This document shows positions 55,029 to 63,938 of a stretch of DNA of 64,000 nucleotides, piece by piece. Under the pieces are notes generated by a model. The model was not told where the DNA came from. It saw only the letters and a program-made list of their open reading frames with translations, and made no database searches. Origin of the DNA: Longibacter sp051155795 (lineage in GTDB: Bacteria; Bacteroidota; Rhodothermia; Rhodothermales; Salinibacteraceae). The position numbers and the translations under genes were made by a program. Numbering within the stretch: the first letter of the stretch is position 1; every line of letters begins with the position of its first letter. Where the stretch lies: NCBI RefSeq assembly GCF_051155795.1, contig NZ_DAXETW010000014.1:1-64000 (forward strand). The letters are read 5' to 3'.

Positions 55029-56309
55029 TCACGATTCAATCGTTTCGAACCCTGTGTAGGGCTGCAGCACCTCTGGGATGAGCACATTGCCGTGCTCGTC
55101 CTGGTACTGCTCGAGAATGGCGGCGACGACGCGGGGCAGGGCGAGGCCGCTGCCGTTCAGCGTGTGGACCAGCTGCGGCTTGGCTTCGGCCTCGGGCCGA
55201 TAGCGGATGGCCATTCGGCGTGCCTGGAAGTCCTCGAAATTCGAAATGGAGGACACCTCCAGCCAGCGCTCCTGGCCCGCGCTCCAGACCTCAAGGTCGT
55301 ACTTCTTCGCCTGGGTGAACCCCATGTCGCCCGTGCACATCAGCAGCCGACGGTACGGCAGCCCGAGGGCGTCAAGCAGCGCTTCGGCATCCTCGCGCAA
55401 CGACTCCAGGGCTCGGTAGCTATCGTCCGGCTCGACCACATGGACGAGCTCGACCTTGTCGAACTGGTGCAGCCGGTTGAGGCCCCTGACGTCGGCGCCG
55501 TGGGATCCCGCCTCGCGACGGAAGCAGGGCGTGTAGGCGCATAGTTTCACCGGGAGCTCGTCCGCTGCCAGAATTTCGTCGCGGAAAAAGTTGGTGACGG
55601 GGACCTCCGCCGTCGGGATGGGGAAGAGTTCGTCCCGCTGGATCTCGTACATCAGGTCCTCCTTATCCGGCAGCTGACCGGTGCCGCGGGCGCTGGCTTC
55701 GTTCACGAAGTGCGGCGCCTGCATCTCCCGGTAGCCGTTCTTCTGAGCGCGATCGAGGAAGAAGTTGATGAGGGCGCGTTGCAGCCGCGCCCCCTTGCCG
55801 AGGTAGAACGGAAAGCCAGCACCGGTCACCTTGGCGCCCCGCTCGAAGTCCACCAGATCATGCTGATCGGTGATCTCCCAGTGTGGCTTCGGGTCGAAGT
55901 CGAACGTCGGCTTCTCGCCAACCTCCGCGGCAACCTCGTTGTCCTCTTCCGTTGAGCCGACCGGTACGCTCCGGTGGGGCACGTTCGGGATCTCGAGCAG
56001 GAGGCGCTGCTGCTTTTCCTTGACCTCCCGAACCGTTTCTTCGAGCTCCTTCACGCGGCTCTTGAGACGACTCGTTTCCTCGATCTTTTCCTGCGCCTCG
56101 TCGTCTTTCCCCTCGCGCTTGAGCTGGCCGATCGAACGCGAGACCTTGTTCTGCTTCTCCTGCGTCTCCTGCATCTCGGTGATCGCCGCGCGCCGCTCTT
56201 CATCCACGTCCAGCAGTTGGTCGACGACGTCCGGCTCGCCCGCGCCTTTCGCCCGGATGGCCTCCTTGATGCGCTGCGGCTCTTGACGAATGCGTTCAAT
56301 GTCCAGCAT
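55029..56309 (-). CDS. serS: Seryl-tRNA synthetase
   Basis: SerRS charges tRNA-Ser with serine. The 426-residue length is normal. It begins MLDIERIRQEPQRIKEAIRA and continues into the long coiled-coil arm (residues ~28-110) that binds the tRNA long arm. The class II catalytic core holds FPFYLGKGARLQRALINFFL, VPVTNFFRDEIL, the motif 2 region FRREAGSHGADVRGLNRLHQ and motif 3 (NGSGLALPRVVAAILEQYQD). ATG 56309 aligns with known starts; a longer frame upstream to 56399 is not conserved. It follows the RmlD-like gene by 126 bases. Confidence 0.97.
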   Translation of the reverse strand: MLDIERIRQEPQRIKEAIRAKGAGEPDVVDQLLDVDEERRAAITEMQETQEKQNKVSRSIGQLKREGKDDEAQEKIEETSRLKSRVKELEETVREVKEKQQRLLLEIPNVPHRSVPVGSTEEDNEVAAEVGEKPTFDFDPKPHWEITDQHDLVDFERGAKVTGAGFPFYLGKGARLQRALINFFLDRAQKNGYREMQAPHFVNEASARGTGQLPDKEDLMYEIQRDELFPIPTAEVPVTNFFRDEILAADELPVKLCAYTPCFRREAGSHGADVRGLNRLHQFDKVELVHVVEPDDSYRALESLREDAEALLDALGLPYRRLLMCTGDMGFTQAKKYDLEVWSAGQERWLEVSSISNFEDFQARRMAIRYRPEAEAKPQLVHTLNGSGLALPRVVAAILEQYQDEHGNVLIPEVLQPYTGFETIES

Positions 56310-56435
56310 GTGGCAGAGACTTCGTGAGAGGGAAAGAAGAAAGCAGATGGGTCGGATCGAACACCGTAACCTACGAATCCGAGCGTACTCCGTGGTCAAA
56401 GGGTTCTCGAAAAACCGCCGGTAGGCCCCATCCCG

Positions 56436-57362
56436 TCACCCTGTAGCCGGGAGAACGTCCAGCTCGCGGCCCAGGGCACGCAGGCCGTCGCGCAGCGATC
56501 GGGGTGAATAGCCGAGCTCGGTTTCTCCCTTCAAAATGATGAACCCGGTTCGGAGGGGGCGCTCGATGGCATCCTCGAAGTGGTCGCTCGGCACCGGCTC
56601 GATGAGGCTGCCGTCGAGGTCGTAGACGTCGGCCACCATCTGTGCGATGTCGTAGATGGACACGAACTCGCGGCCGGACAGATGGTAGACGCCGTCCTTC
56701 TCGAAGTGGATCAGCCGCTCGATGCCGGCGGCGAGGTCGATAACGTAGGTCGGCGTTCGGTACTGGTCGTTCACGACCTGAATCGGCTCACCGCGGCGAA
56801 GGGATTCCGTCACCCAGAGGACCAGGTTGGAGCGGCTCAGTTTCCGTCCCGTGCCGTATACCAGCACCGTGCGCACAATGGCCCACGATCCGAGCCCGGA
56901 GGCCCGGACGGCATTTTCGCCCGCGAGCTTGGACCGGCCATAGTAATTGACCGGGTCCGGTCGTGCCGATTCGTCGTAGGGTCCGTCCTCACCGTCGAAG
57001 ACGAAGTCGGTCGACAGGTGAACCAGCCGCGCCCCGACCTGTCGGCATTCCTGGGTCAGCGTTTCGACGGATGCCGCGTTCACGGCCCAGCACCGCTCCC
57101 GGTTCTCTGCACAATCGCTAACGCTTGAGACGGCCGCACAGTTGACCACCACATTCGGGGTGAAGTCCTGGAACGTTCGATGAACGGCGTCCCGGTCGGT
57201 CACGTCCAGGGGCGCATAGCCGCACGACGCCTTCTCGAATCGCCGGGTGTCGTCACGTGCGGTGGCCAGGACGTCGTATTCCGGGAACCGGCTCAGACGA
57301 CGGACGAGGGCCTGGCCGACGAGGCCGTTGGCACCGGTAACGAGAACACGATTGTACAGCAT
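56436..57362 (-). CDS. RmlD-like NAD(P)-dependent sugar reductase (SDR family)
   Basis: This 308-residue extended SDR enzyme resembles dTDP-4-dehydrorhamnose reductase (RmlD). It has the nucleotide motif VTGANGLVGQALVR, CAAVSSVSDCAENRERCWAV, the active-site serine region VHLSTDFVFDGEDGPY and the catalytic Tyr/Lys in YYGRSKLAGENAV. The reduction of a dTDP-sugar is the usual reaction; the substrate is not certain because no rmlA/B/C genes are nearby. ATG 57362 (MLYNRVLVTG) aligns with the family. It precedes serS on the same strand. Confidence 0.88.
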   Translation of the reverse strand: MLYNRVLVTGANGLVGQALVRRLSRFPEYDVLATARDDTRRFEKASCGYAPLDVTDRDAVHRTFQDFTPNVVVNCAAVSSVSDCAENRERCWAVNAASVETLTQECRQVGARLVHLSTDFVFDGEDGPYDESARPDPVNYYGRSKLAGENAVRASGLGSWAIVRTVLVYGTGRKLSRSNLVLWVTESLRRGEPIQVVNDQYRTPTYVIDLAAGIERLIHFEKDGVYHLSGREFVSIYDIAQMVADVYDLDGSLIEPVPSDHFEDAIERPLRTGFIILKGETELGYSPRSLRDGLRALGRELDVLPATG

Positions 57363-57446
57363 CGGGGACGGCGCGGCGAGCGGGACAGAGCGAGGGAGGG
57401 CGAAAAGGGCAAACGAGCAGAAGGGACCGGCGTGGTCTAGAGCACG

Positions 57447-57980
57447 TCAGAGGTAGTATCGGAGGCCCACGCTGCCGCCGAGTCGGGGACGAACGGAGGG
57501 ATGCACCTGCAGGCGGGGCATGACCTGGAGAAAGACCTCGAACCGTTCCGCGTAGAAATTGAGCCCCGCCAGACCACTCACGCCGAGCACGGAGACGGGT
57601 TCAGCGGACAGGTTCTCCGCACCTACGACCACGCCCGGGCCGGCGTAGATCCAGAGCGGGGATTGCGGGATCGGCTCTTCCCACAGGCGATGGGTAAAGA
57701 GCACGAAGCGATCATCCAGGTCCGTGTTAAACAGGACGTCATAGGCGACGCTGTCGTCACGATACAGCTTGACGGTTGCGCCGCCGGGAAGGCCGGCCTG
57801 CCCGCCGGCTCCGAAGGCGCCGACCTGTCGCTGCGCGGACGCGTTTGGAGCAGCGGTCAGGAGGAGGATCGTGAGCAAGCACAACGCCGTGAACACGGGT
57901 ACAGCTCCACTGCCCCCGGCTGCCGCCGGCTGCGAGCGGCAGAACGAGGCGGATGGAATCGGTGGTCGGACGGTTGACAT
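57447..57980 (-). CDS. Small exported outer-membrane-type protein
   Basis: This 177-residue protein has a long signal peptide ending near residue 49 (APNASAQ). Beta strands follow: VKLYRDDSVAYDVLFNTD, RFVLFTHRLWEEPIPQ, SPLWIYAGPGVVVGAE, and the terminal SVGLRYYL. That suggests a small outer-membrane barrel of unknown function. The start ATG (57978-57980) shares its A with the TGA stop of the thioesterase gene (TGATG), so the two are translationally coupled. The gap to the RmlD-like gene is 84 bases. Confidence 0.75.
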   Translation of the reverse strand: MSTVRPPIPSASFCRSQPAAAGGSGAVPVFTALCLLTILLLTAAPNASAQRQVGAFGAGGQAGLPGGATVKLYRDDSVAYDVLFNTDLDDRFVLFTHRLWEEPIPQSPLWIYAGPGVVVGAENLSAEPVSVLGVSGLAGLNFYAERFEVFLQVMPRLQVHPSVRPRLGGSVGLRYYL

Positions 57981-58528
57981 CAAGCGCGAGACGGCGATGC
58001 CTGAATGGCGGCACGCATGTCGTCGCGGAGGTTGGCGGCGTCCTCCAGGCCGAGGCGGCCGGCCAGCACGAGGCGAACCTCTCGCCGCTTGGCTGCGGCC
58101 GCGTACCGCTCCTCTTCCTCCTCCGTCTGCGGATCGACCGCCGGGATCTCGATCGGGTTGCTGTCATCGTCCAGCGCAACGAACGTGTAGAACGCACGGT
58201 TCGATTTCGTCCGCGTCTGCTCTTTGGGGTTCTCCGCCCATACGTTCAGTTCGACCTCCATCGACGTACGAAATGCACGGTTCACCTGGCTTTGGATCAC
58301 CACCACCTCGCCGCCGCGGATGGGCGCCTGAAACTCCACGTTATCTACCGATGCCGTCACGCAGACCCGGTTTGCGTGGCGCTGAGCCGAGATGGCTGCA
58401 CATTTATCCATCAGGTGCAGCAGGCGTCCACCCATCATGTTGCCCAGGCTATTCGTGTCATTGGGTAGCACGATTTCGTTGATGACGGCACGGGAATCCG
58501 CAACCGGCTTGGACGAAGGAGACGACAT
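57980..58528 (-). CDS. Acyl-CoA thioesterase, hotdog fold
   Basis: This 182-residue protein of the BFIT/YciA-type hotdog family hydrolyses acyl-CoA to free acid and CoA. It shows VLPNDTNSLGNMMGGRLLHL with the catalytic Asn/Asp region, then MDKCAAISAQRHA, VDNVEFQAPIRGGEVVVIQS and FRTSMEVELNVWAENPKEQT. The substrate chain length is not known. The start 58528 (MSSPSSKPVA) is chosen because homology begins right after; a longer frame starts at 58576. Its stop codon overlaps the next gene's start. Confidence 0.9.
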   Translation of the reverse strand: MSSPSSKPVADSRAVINEIVLPNDTNSLGNMMGGRLLHLMDKCAAISAQRHANRVCVTASVDNVEFQAPIRGGEVVVIQSQVNRAFRTSMEVELNVWAENPKEQTRTKSNRAFYTFVALDDDSNPIEIPAVDPQTEEEEERYAAAAKRREVRLVLAGRLGLEDAANLRDDMRAAIQASPSRA

Positions 58529-58630
58529 GGAGCGAAGGGCGGAAGGGGAGAAGATCCGGAAAGGGATGCGCATCACGACGATAGCAACCTACCGACGGTT
58601 TGGCGGAAAAGCAGCCGGACGCCGCTCACG

Positions 58631-59965
58631 TCAAGTCTTTTGCTTCTTTTTCTTTGCCGCGGGGAATAGGATGTTGTTCAGAATGAGCCGGTAGCCCGGT
58701 GAATGTTTGTGCAGGGCGAGGTCCGTCGGCGGGTCCCCTACAAAGTGCTGGTAATCCTCCGGGTCGTGGCCGGCGTAGAACGTAAACGTACCCTGACCCA
58801 CGGTGCCGTGGAGGTAGCGCACCTGGTCCCGGTTCGGTGCCTCGGCGAGGATCACCACGTCGTCCTTGACCAGGCTCTTCTTAAAGGCCGTCGTCTGTCC
58901 GACGAATCCTTTCACCGTCGCCACGTGGTTCTGCGTCAGCATGGTCGGCACCGGATCCCACTTCGCGCTGAACTCGAACAGTGTAAAGTAGTCGAGCGAC
59001 GGGTCCCTCAACTGCGGCGGGGGCGGGCCGACGTCGATGTTGGAATGTTCGTATTCGTGCGGGTTGAAGTTCGGCTGGAAGTTCTCGAACGCCAGGGTAT
59101 GCGAGTAATCCAGCTTGTCCATGGCATCCGGGTCGACGGGGTCTCCGTCGTACTCGCGCGGCACGATGTCGGTGGCGTGGGCCGCGAGGGCGATGTCGAA
59201 CGTGTCCGTGCCGGAGCACATCGAGAAGAGGAAACCGCCCTGCGCGACGTAGCTCCGGATGCGTTCGGCGACGGCCAGCTTCAACTCGCTCACCTTGCGA
59301 AAGCCGTGTTCTCGGGCCAGGGATTCCGCTTCCTGCTGCTGCTTGATGTACCAGGACTGGTTACGGTACCGGAGGAATTTCCCGAACTGGCCGGTAAAGT
59401 CCTCATGATGCATATGGACCCAGTCGTAGTCAGAGAGCTTGCCGTCGAGGACCTCCGCGTCGTAGATCATGTCGTGCGGGACCTCGGCGTAGGTGAGCGC
59501 GAGAAGCACGGCATCGTCCCAGGGAAGGGTGGCGTCGGGCGCGTAGACGGCGATCTTGGGCGGTTTCTCGAGTCGCACGACCGACATGTTGCTCCCGTCC
59601 GCTTCGACCGTTGCGATGACCTCCGAGGCGGCGCCGCCATCGAGCGCTTCGAATGAGACTCCTCGGACGCGGAGCTCCTGCCGTGCCGACGGGGAAGCCG
59701 GGAGCATGAACGATCCGCCACGATAGTTAAGCAGCCAATCCACGGAAATGCCCTGTTCCAGCGCCCAGAACGCCGCGCCATAGGCCTTCAGGTGATTGGT
59801 CTGCCGGTCGTCCATATGAACCAGCAGGTCCTGACCGAGGCCGGTTCGGGGCGCGACGAGGGCGGTGACGAGGAGCAGAATGGGGACGAGGATGGCGACC
59901 CCGGAGCAACGAACGCCGGATGGAGTCGCGTCGTCGGTCGTTCCAGGAGCGAAGGGGAAACGCAT
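58631..59965 (-). CDS. Exported GATase-like protein (often mislabelled asparagine synthetase B)
   Basis: This 444-residue protein has an N-terminal membrane or signal segment (about residues 24-47). It continues DLLVHMDDRQTNHLKAYGAA and ALEQGISVDWLLNYRGGSF, then a Rossmann-like domain (KIAVYAPDATLPWDDAVLLA) ending in YVAQGGFLFSMCSGTDTFDI. Cys with GTD recalls a class I amidotransferase-like site. Related Bacteroidota proteins are sometimes annotated as asparagine synthetase B, but no synthetase motifs are present. Its role is unknown. ATG 59965 (MRFPFAPGTT) is preferred; frames extend to 60094. It is divergent from asnS with a 235-base gap. Confidence 0.82.
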   Translation of the reverse strand: MRFPFAPGTTDDATPSGVRCSGVAILVPILLLVTALVAPRTGLGQDLLVHMDDRQTNHLKAYGAAFWALEQGISVDWLLNYRGGSFMLPASPSARQELRVRGVSFEALDGGAASEVIATVEADGSNMSVVRLEKPPKIAVYAPDATLPWDDAVLLALTYAEVPHDMIYDAEVLDGKLSDYDWVHMHHEDFTGQFGKFLRYRNQSWYIKQQQEAESLAREHGFRKVSELKLAVAERIRSYVAQGGFLFSMCSGTDTFDIALAAHATDIVPREYDGDPVDPDAMDKLDYSHTLAFENFQPNFNPHEYEHSNIDVGPPPPQLRDPSLDYFTLFEFSAKWDPVPTMLTQNHVATVKGFVGQTTAFKKSLVKDDVVILAEAPNRDQVRYLHGTVGQGTFTFYAGHDPEDYQHFVGDPPTDLALHKHSPGYRLILNNILFPAAKKKKQKT

Positions 59966-60200
59966 GTGCAGGCCGCGTTGCGCGAAGAAAGAGGGCAGGC
60001 AGGTGACGGTCATGCACAACGCCGAACGGCGAAACTCGTTCACGTGGCCTGCCGGCGCGTGCGCCGCGGAACCGGTGCAGCAGGCCCCTTCCATGCCGGA
60101 ACATGATCGTCCCGTCGTGTATCACGCATGGGCTGACCGGGCGGCGAGCGCTATCCCGGTGCACCTTCACGTCTCCATCCACCCATCCATCTGTTGTTGA

Positions 60201-61727
60201 ATGTCCCACGCGTCCGACCCGATCGACGACTTCACCCGGATCGAAGACCTGCCCGACCACGTCGGTGAGACCGTTACCCTCAAGGGCTGGCTCCACAATA
60301 AGCGGGGCTCGAAGGGACTCTATTTCCTGATCCTGCGCGACGGTTCGGGCTTCGTCCAGTGCGTGGCAGCCGAGGACAGCGTCGACGACGCGTCCTGGGA
60401 GGCGGCGGACGCTGCGAGCCAGGAGGCGGCGCTTGCCGTGACCGGGTCCGTGTCCGAAGATGATCGCGCCCCCGGGGGCTATGAAATCCAGGTGTCAGCC
60501 ATCGAGACGATCGGCTCATCCGGCGACTACCCGATCACGCCGAAGGAGCACGGGATCGACTTCCTGATGAACAACCGGCACCTCTGGCTGCGTAGTGAGA
60601 GCCAGTGGGCGGTGATGCGGGTACGGAACCGTGCGATCATGGCGATCCATGAGTTTTTCCAGGACCGCGGATTCATTCAGATGGATGCTCCGGTTCTGAC
60701 GGGGAACGCTGTCGAAGGCACGTCTACGCTTTTCGAACTGGATTACTTCGACGACCAGAGCGCCTACCTGACGCAGAGCGGGCAGCTGCACGGAGAGGCG
60801 ATGGCAATGGCCCTCGGCAAGATCTACACGTTCGGCCCAACGTTTCGAGCGGAGAAGTCAAAGACCCGTCGTCACCTGACGGAGTTCTGGATGATCGAGC
60901 CGGAGATGGCGTTTTACGACCTGGAGATGGATATGGAATTGGCGGAGCAGTTCGTCAGCCACGTCGTCCAGACCGTTCTTCGCGACTGTGAGGCCGAACT
61001 GGAGGCGTTGGAGCGCGACACGGAGGCGCTTGAGAAGGTGCAGGCACCGTTCCCGCGCGTCAGCTACGACGAAGCCGTTGAGATCCTCCGGAGCGATGAA
61101 ACGGCCGACATGATCGACGACCGGATCGCGTCGATAAAGCAGGAGAAAACGGATCTGCAAGAAGAGAAGGAGGCCAACCAGAAGGAGCGCGGGCAGGCGA
61201 AGAAGTGGCGGAAGCGGCAGATCGATCAGCGCGAAATTGAGATCAACAAGCGCATCGATGAGATCGAGGAAGCCCTTCGCAACTTGCCGGACTGGAAGGC
61301 CTCTGCTCAGAACTTCGAGTGGGGGAGCGACTTCGGGGGAAGCGACGAGACGGTGCTCACCTGGCACTTCGATCGCCCCATAATCGTGCACCGCTTCCCG
61401 GCGAAGATCAAGGCGTTCTACATGAAGCGCGACCCGGAGGATGATCGCCTGGCGCTCGGCATGGACGTGCTGGCCCCAGAGGGATACGGCGAGATCGTCG
61501 GTGGCGGAGAGCGCGCAACGGACCTCGACTTCCTGGAAGAGCAAATCGACGCGCATGGTCTTCCGCAGGAGGTCTTCGACTGGTACCTCGACCTCCGCAA
61601 GTTCGGGTCCGTCCCGCACAGCGGATTCGGGCTCGGGCTGGAGCGCACGATCGGCTGGCTCTGCGGCCGGGAGCATGTCCGGGAAACGATTCCGTTCCCC
61701 CGGACGATTGGACGTCTGCATCCGTAG
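60201..61727 (+). CDS. asnS: Asparaginyl-tRNA synthetase with a coiled-coil insertion
   Basis: AsnRS charges tRNA-Asn. The 508-residue protein has the OB-fold anticodon domain (VTLKGWLHNKRGSKGLYFLI) and the class II core: VRNRAIMAIHEFFQDRGFIQ, LTQSGQLHGEAMAMALGKIY, motif 2 (FGPTFRAEKSKTRRHLTEFW) and motif 3 (HSGFGLGLERTIGWLCG). Between the EAVEILR segment and WGSDFGG, residues about 304-370 form an insertion rich in Lys, Glu and Gln (QEKTDLQEEKEANQKERGQA), likely a coiled-coil hairpin. Most bacterial AsnRS are near 430-470 residues and lack it. ATG 60201 is a normal start. Its terminator lies at 62028. Confidence 0.96.
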   Translation: MSHASDPIDDFTRIEDLPDHVGETVTLKGWLHNKRGSKGLYFLILRDGSGFVQCVAAEDSVDDASWEAADAASQEAALAVTGSVSEDDRAPGGYEIQVSAIETIGSSGDYPITPKEHGIDFLMNNRHLWLRSESQWAVMRVRNRAIMAIHEFFQDRGFIQMDAPVLTGNAVEGTSTLFELDYFDDQSAYLTQSGQLHGEAMAMALGKIYTFGPTFRAEKSKTRRHLTEFWMIEPEMAFYDLEMDMELAEQFVSHVVQTVLRDCEAELEALERDTEALEKVQAPFPRVSYDEAVEILRSDETADMIDDRIASIKQEKTDLQEEKEANQKERGQAKKWRKRQIDQREIEINKRIDEIEEALRNLPDWKASAQNFEWGSDFGGSDETVLTWHFDRPIIVHRFPAKIKAFYMKRDPEDDRLALGMDVLAPEGYGEIVGGGERATDLDFLEEQIDAHGLPQEVFDWYLDLRKFGSVPHSGFGLGLERTIGWLCGREHVRETIPFPRTIGRLHP

Positions 61728-61763
61728 GGTTCGTTGGTCGGTAGTTGATTGTGGAGGGTGGAC

Positions 61764-61959
61764 AACCTGTTTGGCGGATGGATCGCAAAAAACAAGGTAA
61801 GAAGCTTACGCCTCCGATAGGGCCGAAGGTTTTCATTTGGCACTGGCTTAGTGAACACGCAGCGCTAGATCCAAGACGATCCAGTGTTTGGAGCGTTGCG
61901 AGGACCGACCTCGGGAGGTCCGTACCCTTGGGGGCCAAAGGCTGTCCGCCAAACAGGTT
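61764..61959. repeat. 196-bp element with perfect 15-bp terminal inverted repeats
   Basis: AACCTGTTTGGCGGA at 61764-61778 recurs as its exact reverse complement at 61945-61959. The interior has no frame with a transposase and contains a hairpin near 61902-61921 (GGACC/GGTCC). The layout is like a miniature inverted-repeat element or a structured RNA. No target-site duplication is obvious at the edges. Confidence 0.6.
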
Positions 61960-62027
61960 CTGATTGGATCAGGGGCGGGACAAGACGCCTGACCGCATCC
62001 GATCAGCCCGACGCACTCGATCGATAT

Positions 62028-62067
62028 AAAAAGCGCCTCTGCCGATTGCCGGCGAGGCGCTTTTTTT
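62028..62067. terminator. Bidirectional intrinsic terminator between asnS and the T9SS cargo gene
   Basis: AAAAAGCGCCTC (62028-62039) pairs perfectly with GAGGCGCTTTTT (62054-62065), with A and T runs on both sides. Confidence 0.92.
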
Positions 62068-62138
62068 GGTGCGTCACATTACATTGCGTAGCCCGGACCT
62101 GGGGCCGTGCGATCGAACCCTCTTTCGGGCATAAACTG

Positions 62139-63593
62139 CTACTGAACGACCGTAATCGGCTGCGTGACCTGGCGCGAGGCCGTTCGGGCCCGAATGAGGT
62201 ATCGGCCCGGCGCGAGTCCGTCGGCGGAGACGTTCACCGTGTGGAGTTGCCCCGGCGCCGGTGTGCCGCGGTACAGTGTCCGAACGCGGCGGCCCAGCAC
62301 ATCGAACAGGTCGATCACGAGCGGCTCCGCGGTTTCCAAGCCATAGGTGACCGAACTCTGCGTGCGAACGGGATTCTGTCCCGAAAGCTCCAATGTCAGC
62401 GCCTCGTCGAGATCGATGCGCGCGGTAACCTCTGGCGAGTATTCGACGTCGCCATCTACGTCGACCTGCCGGAGCCGGAACGTGTTATCGCCTGGGTCAA
62501 GATTGTCGACAGCAAAGCGATAGGTGGTGGACTCGGTCGTCGTGTGCTGTCCTTCGACGAAGCCGATGGCGTTGAAGCCGGCACCGGACCGGTGCTCAAT
62601 ATAAAACCCCCGGTTGTTCGTCTCTGACAGCGTCGTCCAGCGCAGCACGATCGACCGTCCGTCTGCCGTTGCGGTGAAGGTGCCGAGTTCGACGGGGATC
62701 GCGGTGTTGAAGTCCGCGACGCCGGTGGCGCACTCCGGGTCGAAGCCGTCGTCGCAGACTTCGTACTCGAAGCTGTCGGTGCCGTCGGATGTGGGCGCGT
62801 ACTCAAAGGATCCGTCGCTGTTGAAGGTCAGCGTCCCATTGCTCACGCCGCTTAGTATCGTCGCGATGAGCGGGCCGTCATCGAATCCGTCCACGATGTC
62901 CGGGTCCGAATCGTTGGAGAGCACGTTGCCCTGGACCGACTCGCCCCACGTCGTGGTGTAGGTCTCATCGGTGACCGTCGGAGCCCGGTTGCTGTAGTCG
63001 TCCGTGCCTCGATCATACACAGGGGTTTCTGTGATCGCGACATTATCGATTTTCAGCGTGCGCCCGCCGGCATTGTCGCCGTTAAACTCGATGGCGATTC
63101 GGGCTCGGTCGATCGAACCACCGACGGCATTCGTGATTTCGGACTCGGTGAACGTGTGCTGGTACGCCTGAAGCGTCGTCACCCCACTGAGGCCGACCTC
63201 ATCCAGGGGGAAGTACGAATCATCTCGCGTGATAAGAACAATGCGGAGAAACGTGTTGCTGCCCGGGCTATTGGGCAAATACTCGAATTCGACGCACACG
63301 TCTCCGTCGATCGAAACGTATGGGCTGCGAACGACCCGGTTGTCTCCCGGATCGTTGCCGTTGGCACCGCTGGTACGAAAGCTCTGCTGACCGTCGATCG
63401 GGTCGGTCGACGTAATCGATGTACCAAAAATTTCCCACCCGCTGTCAGTTAGCTGGCTTCGGGTGACGTTCTCCACATCCTCACTGATGGTCACATTCGC
63501 GCACTGTGCAGCAGCAGGTGGAAGGCTGATGGGAAGGCAAAAGATGAACAGGATGGATAAAGCAATCAGGGAAACGCGGTATCTCTGTTTCAT
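62139..63593 (-). CDS. T9SS-secreted surface protein with cadherin-like domain
   Basis: This 484-residue protein has a signal peptide ending near residue 30 (LPPAAAQ). A carbohydrate-binding-like beta domain follows (residues 35-190), then an Ig/cadherin-type module (TTWGESVQGNVLSNDSDPDI and GTDSFEYEVCDDG). The same sandwich as the two CSLREA proteins comes next (PVELGTFTATADGRSIVLRW), and last a type A sorting domain (SGQNPVRTQSSVTYGLE, LFDVLGRRVRTLYRG). It should be exported by the type IX system and anchored on the surface. The start 63593 (MKQRYRVSLIALS) is chosen for the signal peptide; a longer frame starts at 63746. The function is unknown. Confidence 0.86.
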   Translation of the reverse strand: MKQRYRVSLIALSILFIFCLPISLPPAAAQCANVTISEDVENVTRSQLTDSGWEIFGTSITSTDPIDGQQSFRTSGANGNDPGDNRVVRSPYVSIDGDVCVEFEYLPNSPGSNTFLRIVLITRDDSYFPLDEVGLSGVTTLQAYQHTFTESEITNAVGGSIDRARIAIEFNGDNAGGRTLKIDNVAITETPVYDRGTDDYSNRAPTVTDETYTTTWGESVQGNVLSNDSDPDIVDGFDDGPLIATILSGVSNGTLTFNSDGSFEYAPTSDGTDSFEYEVCDDGFDPECATGVADFNTAIPVELGTFTATADGRSIVLRWTTLSETNNRGFYIEHRSGAGFNAIGFVEGQHTTTESTTYRFAVDNLDPGDNTFRLRQVDVDGDVEYSPEVTARIDLDEALTLELSGQNPVRTQSSVTYGLETAEPLVIDLFDVLGRRVRTLYRGTPAPGQLHTVNVSADGLAPGRYLIRARTASRQVTQPITVVQ

Positions 63594-63938
63594 AGATCGT
63601 GCTCTCGAAAGGGGAGGGACGGAAGGGGGAAGGCTACAAGCCTCCGCAACAGGTAATACATCGCTCGGATCCGATGCAAGTGTGCGCAACATGACGGGTT
63701 TAAAGATGCCTTCATTCATGCGAACGCAGGTTTGCCTTTCATTCATCTGGTGTACTCACCGGGTGAAGGAAACCTTGCTCCTGCGGAAAACAGCTTCTGC
63801 TATCCCGGTTGCGGATCGTAACGATGTATAGCGGTGGACCGTGCTAGTCTCAGACGTCCGGATCGTGCAGCCGCCGCGCTACCGGATGCTGTTTGAGTTC
63901 CGCGTCCACACCCCCTTTCTCAATCCTCTTCTTCCGTC
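63594..63938. other. Divergent intergenic region, no gene supported
   Basis: These 345 bases separate the minus-strand T9SS cargo gene from a plus-strand gene starting at 63939. I see no specific site. Confidence 0.45.

Larger units (their letters stand above)
61728..62138. other. Intergenic region holding a 196-bp inverted-repeat-bounded element
   Basis: These 411 bases between convergent asnS and a T9SS cargo gene start with a G/T-rich stretch (61728-61762). The inverted-repeat element and the terminator follow. No gene is visible. Confidence 0.6.
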
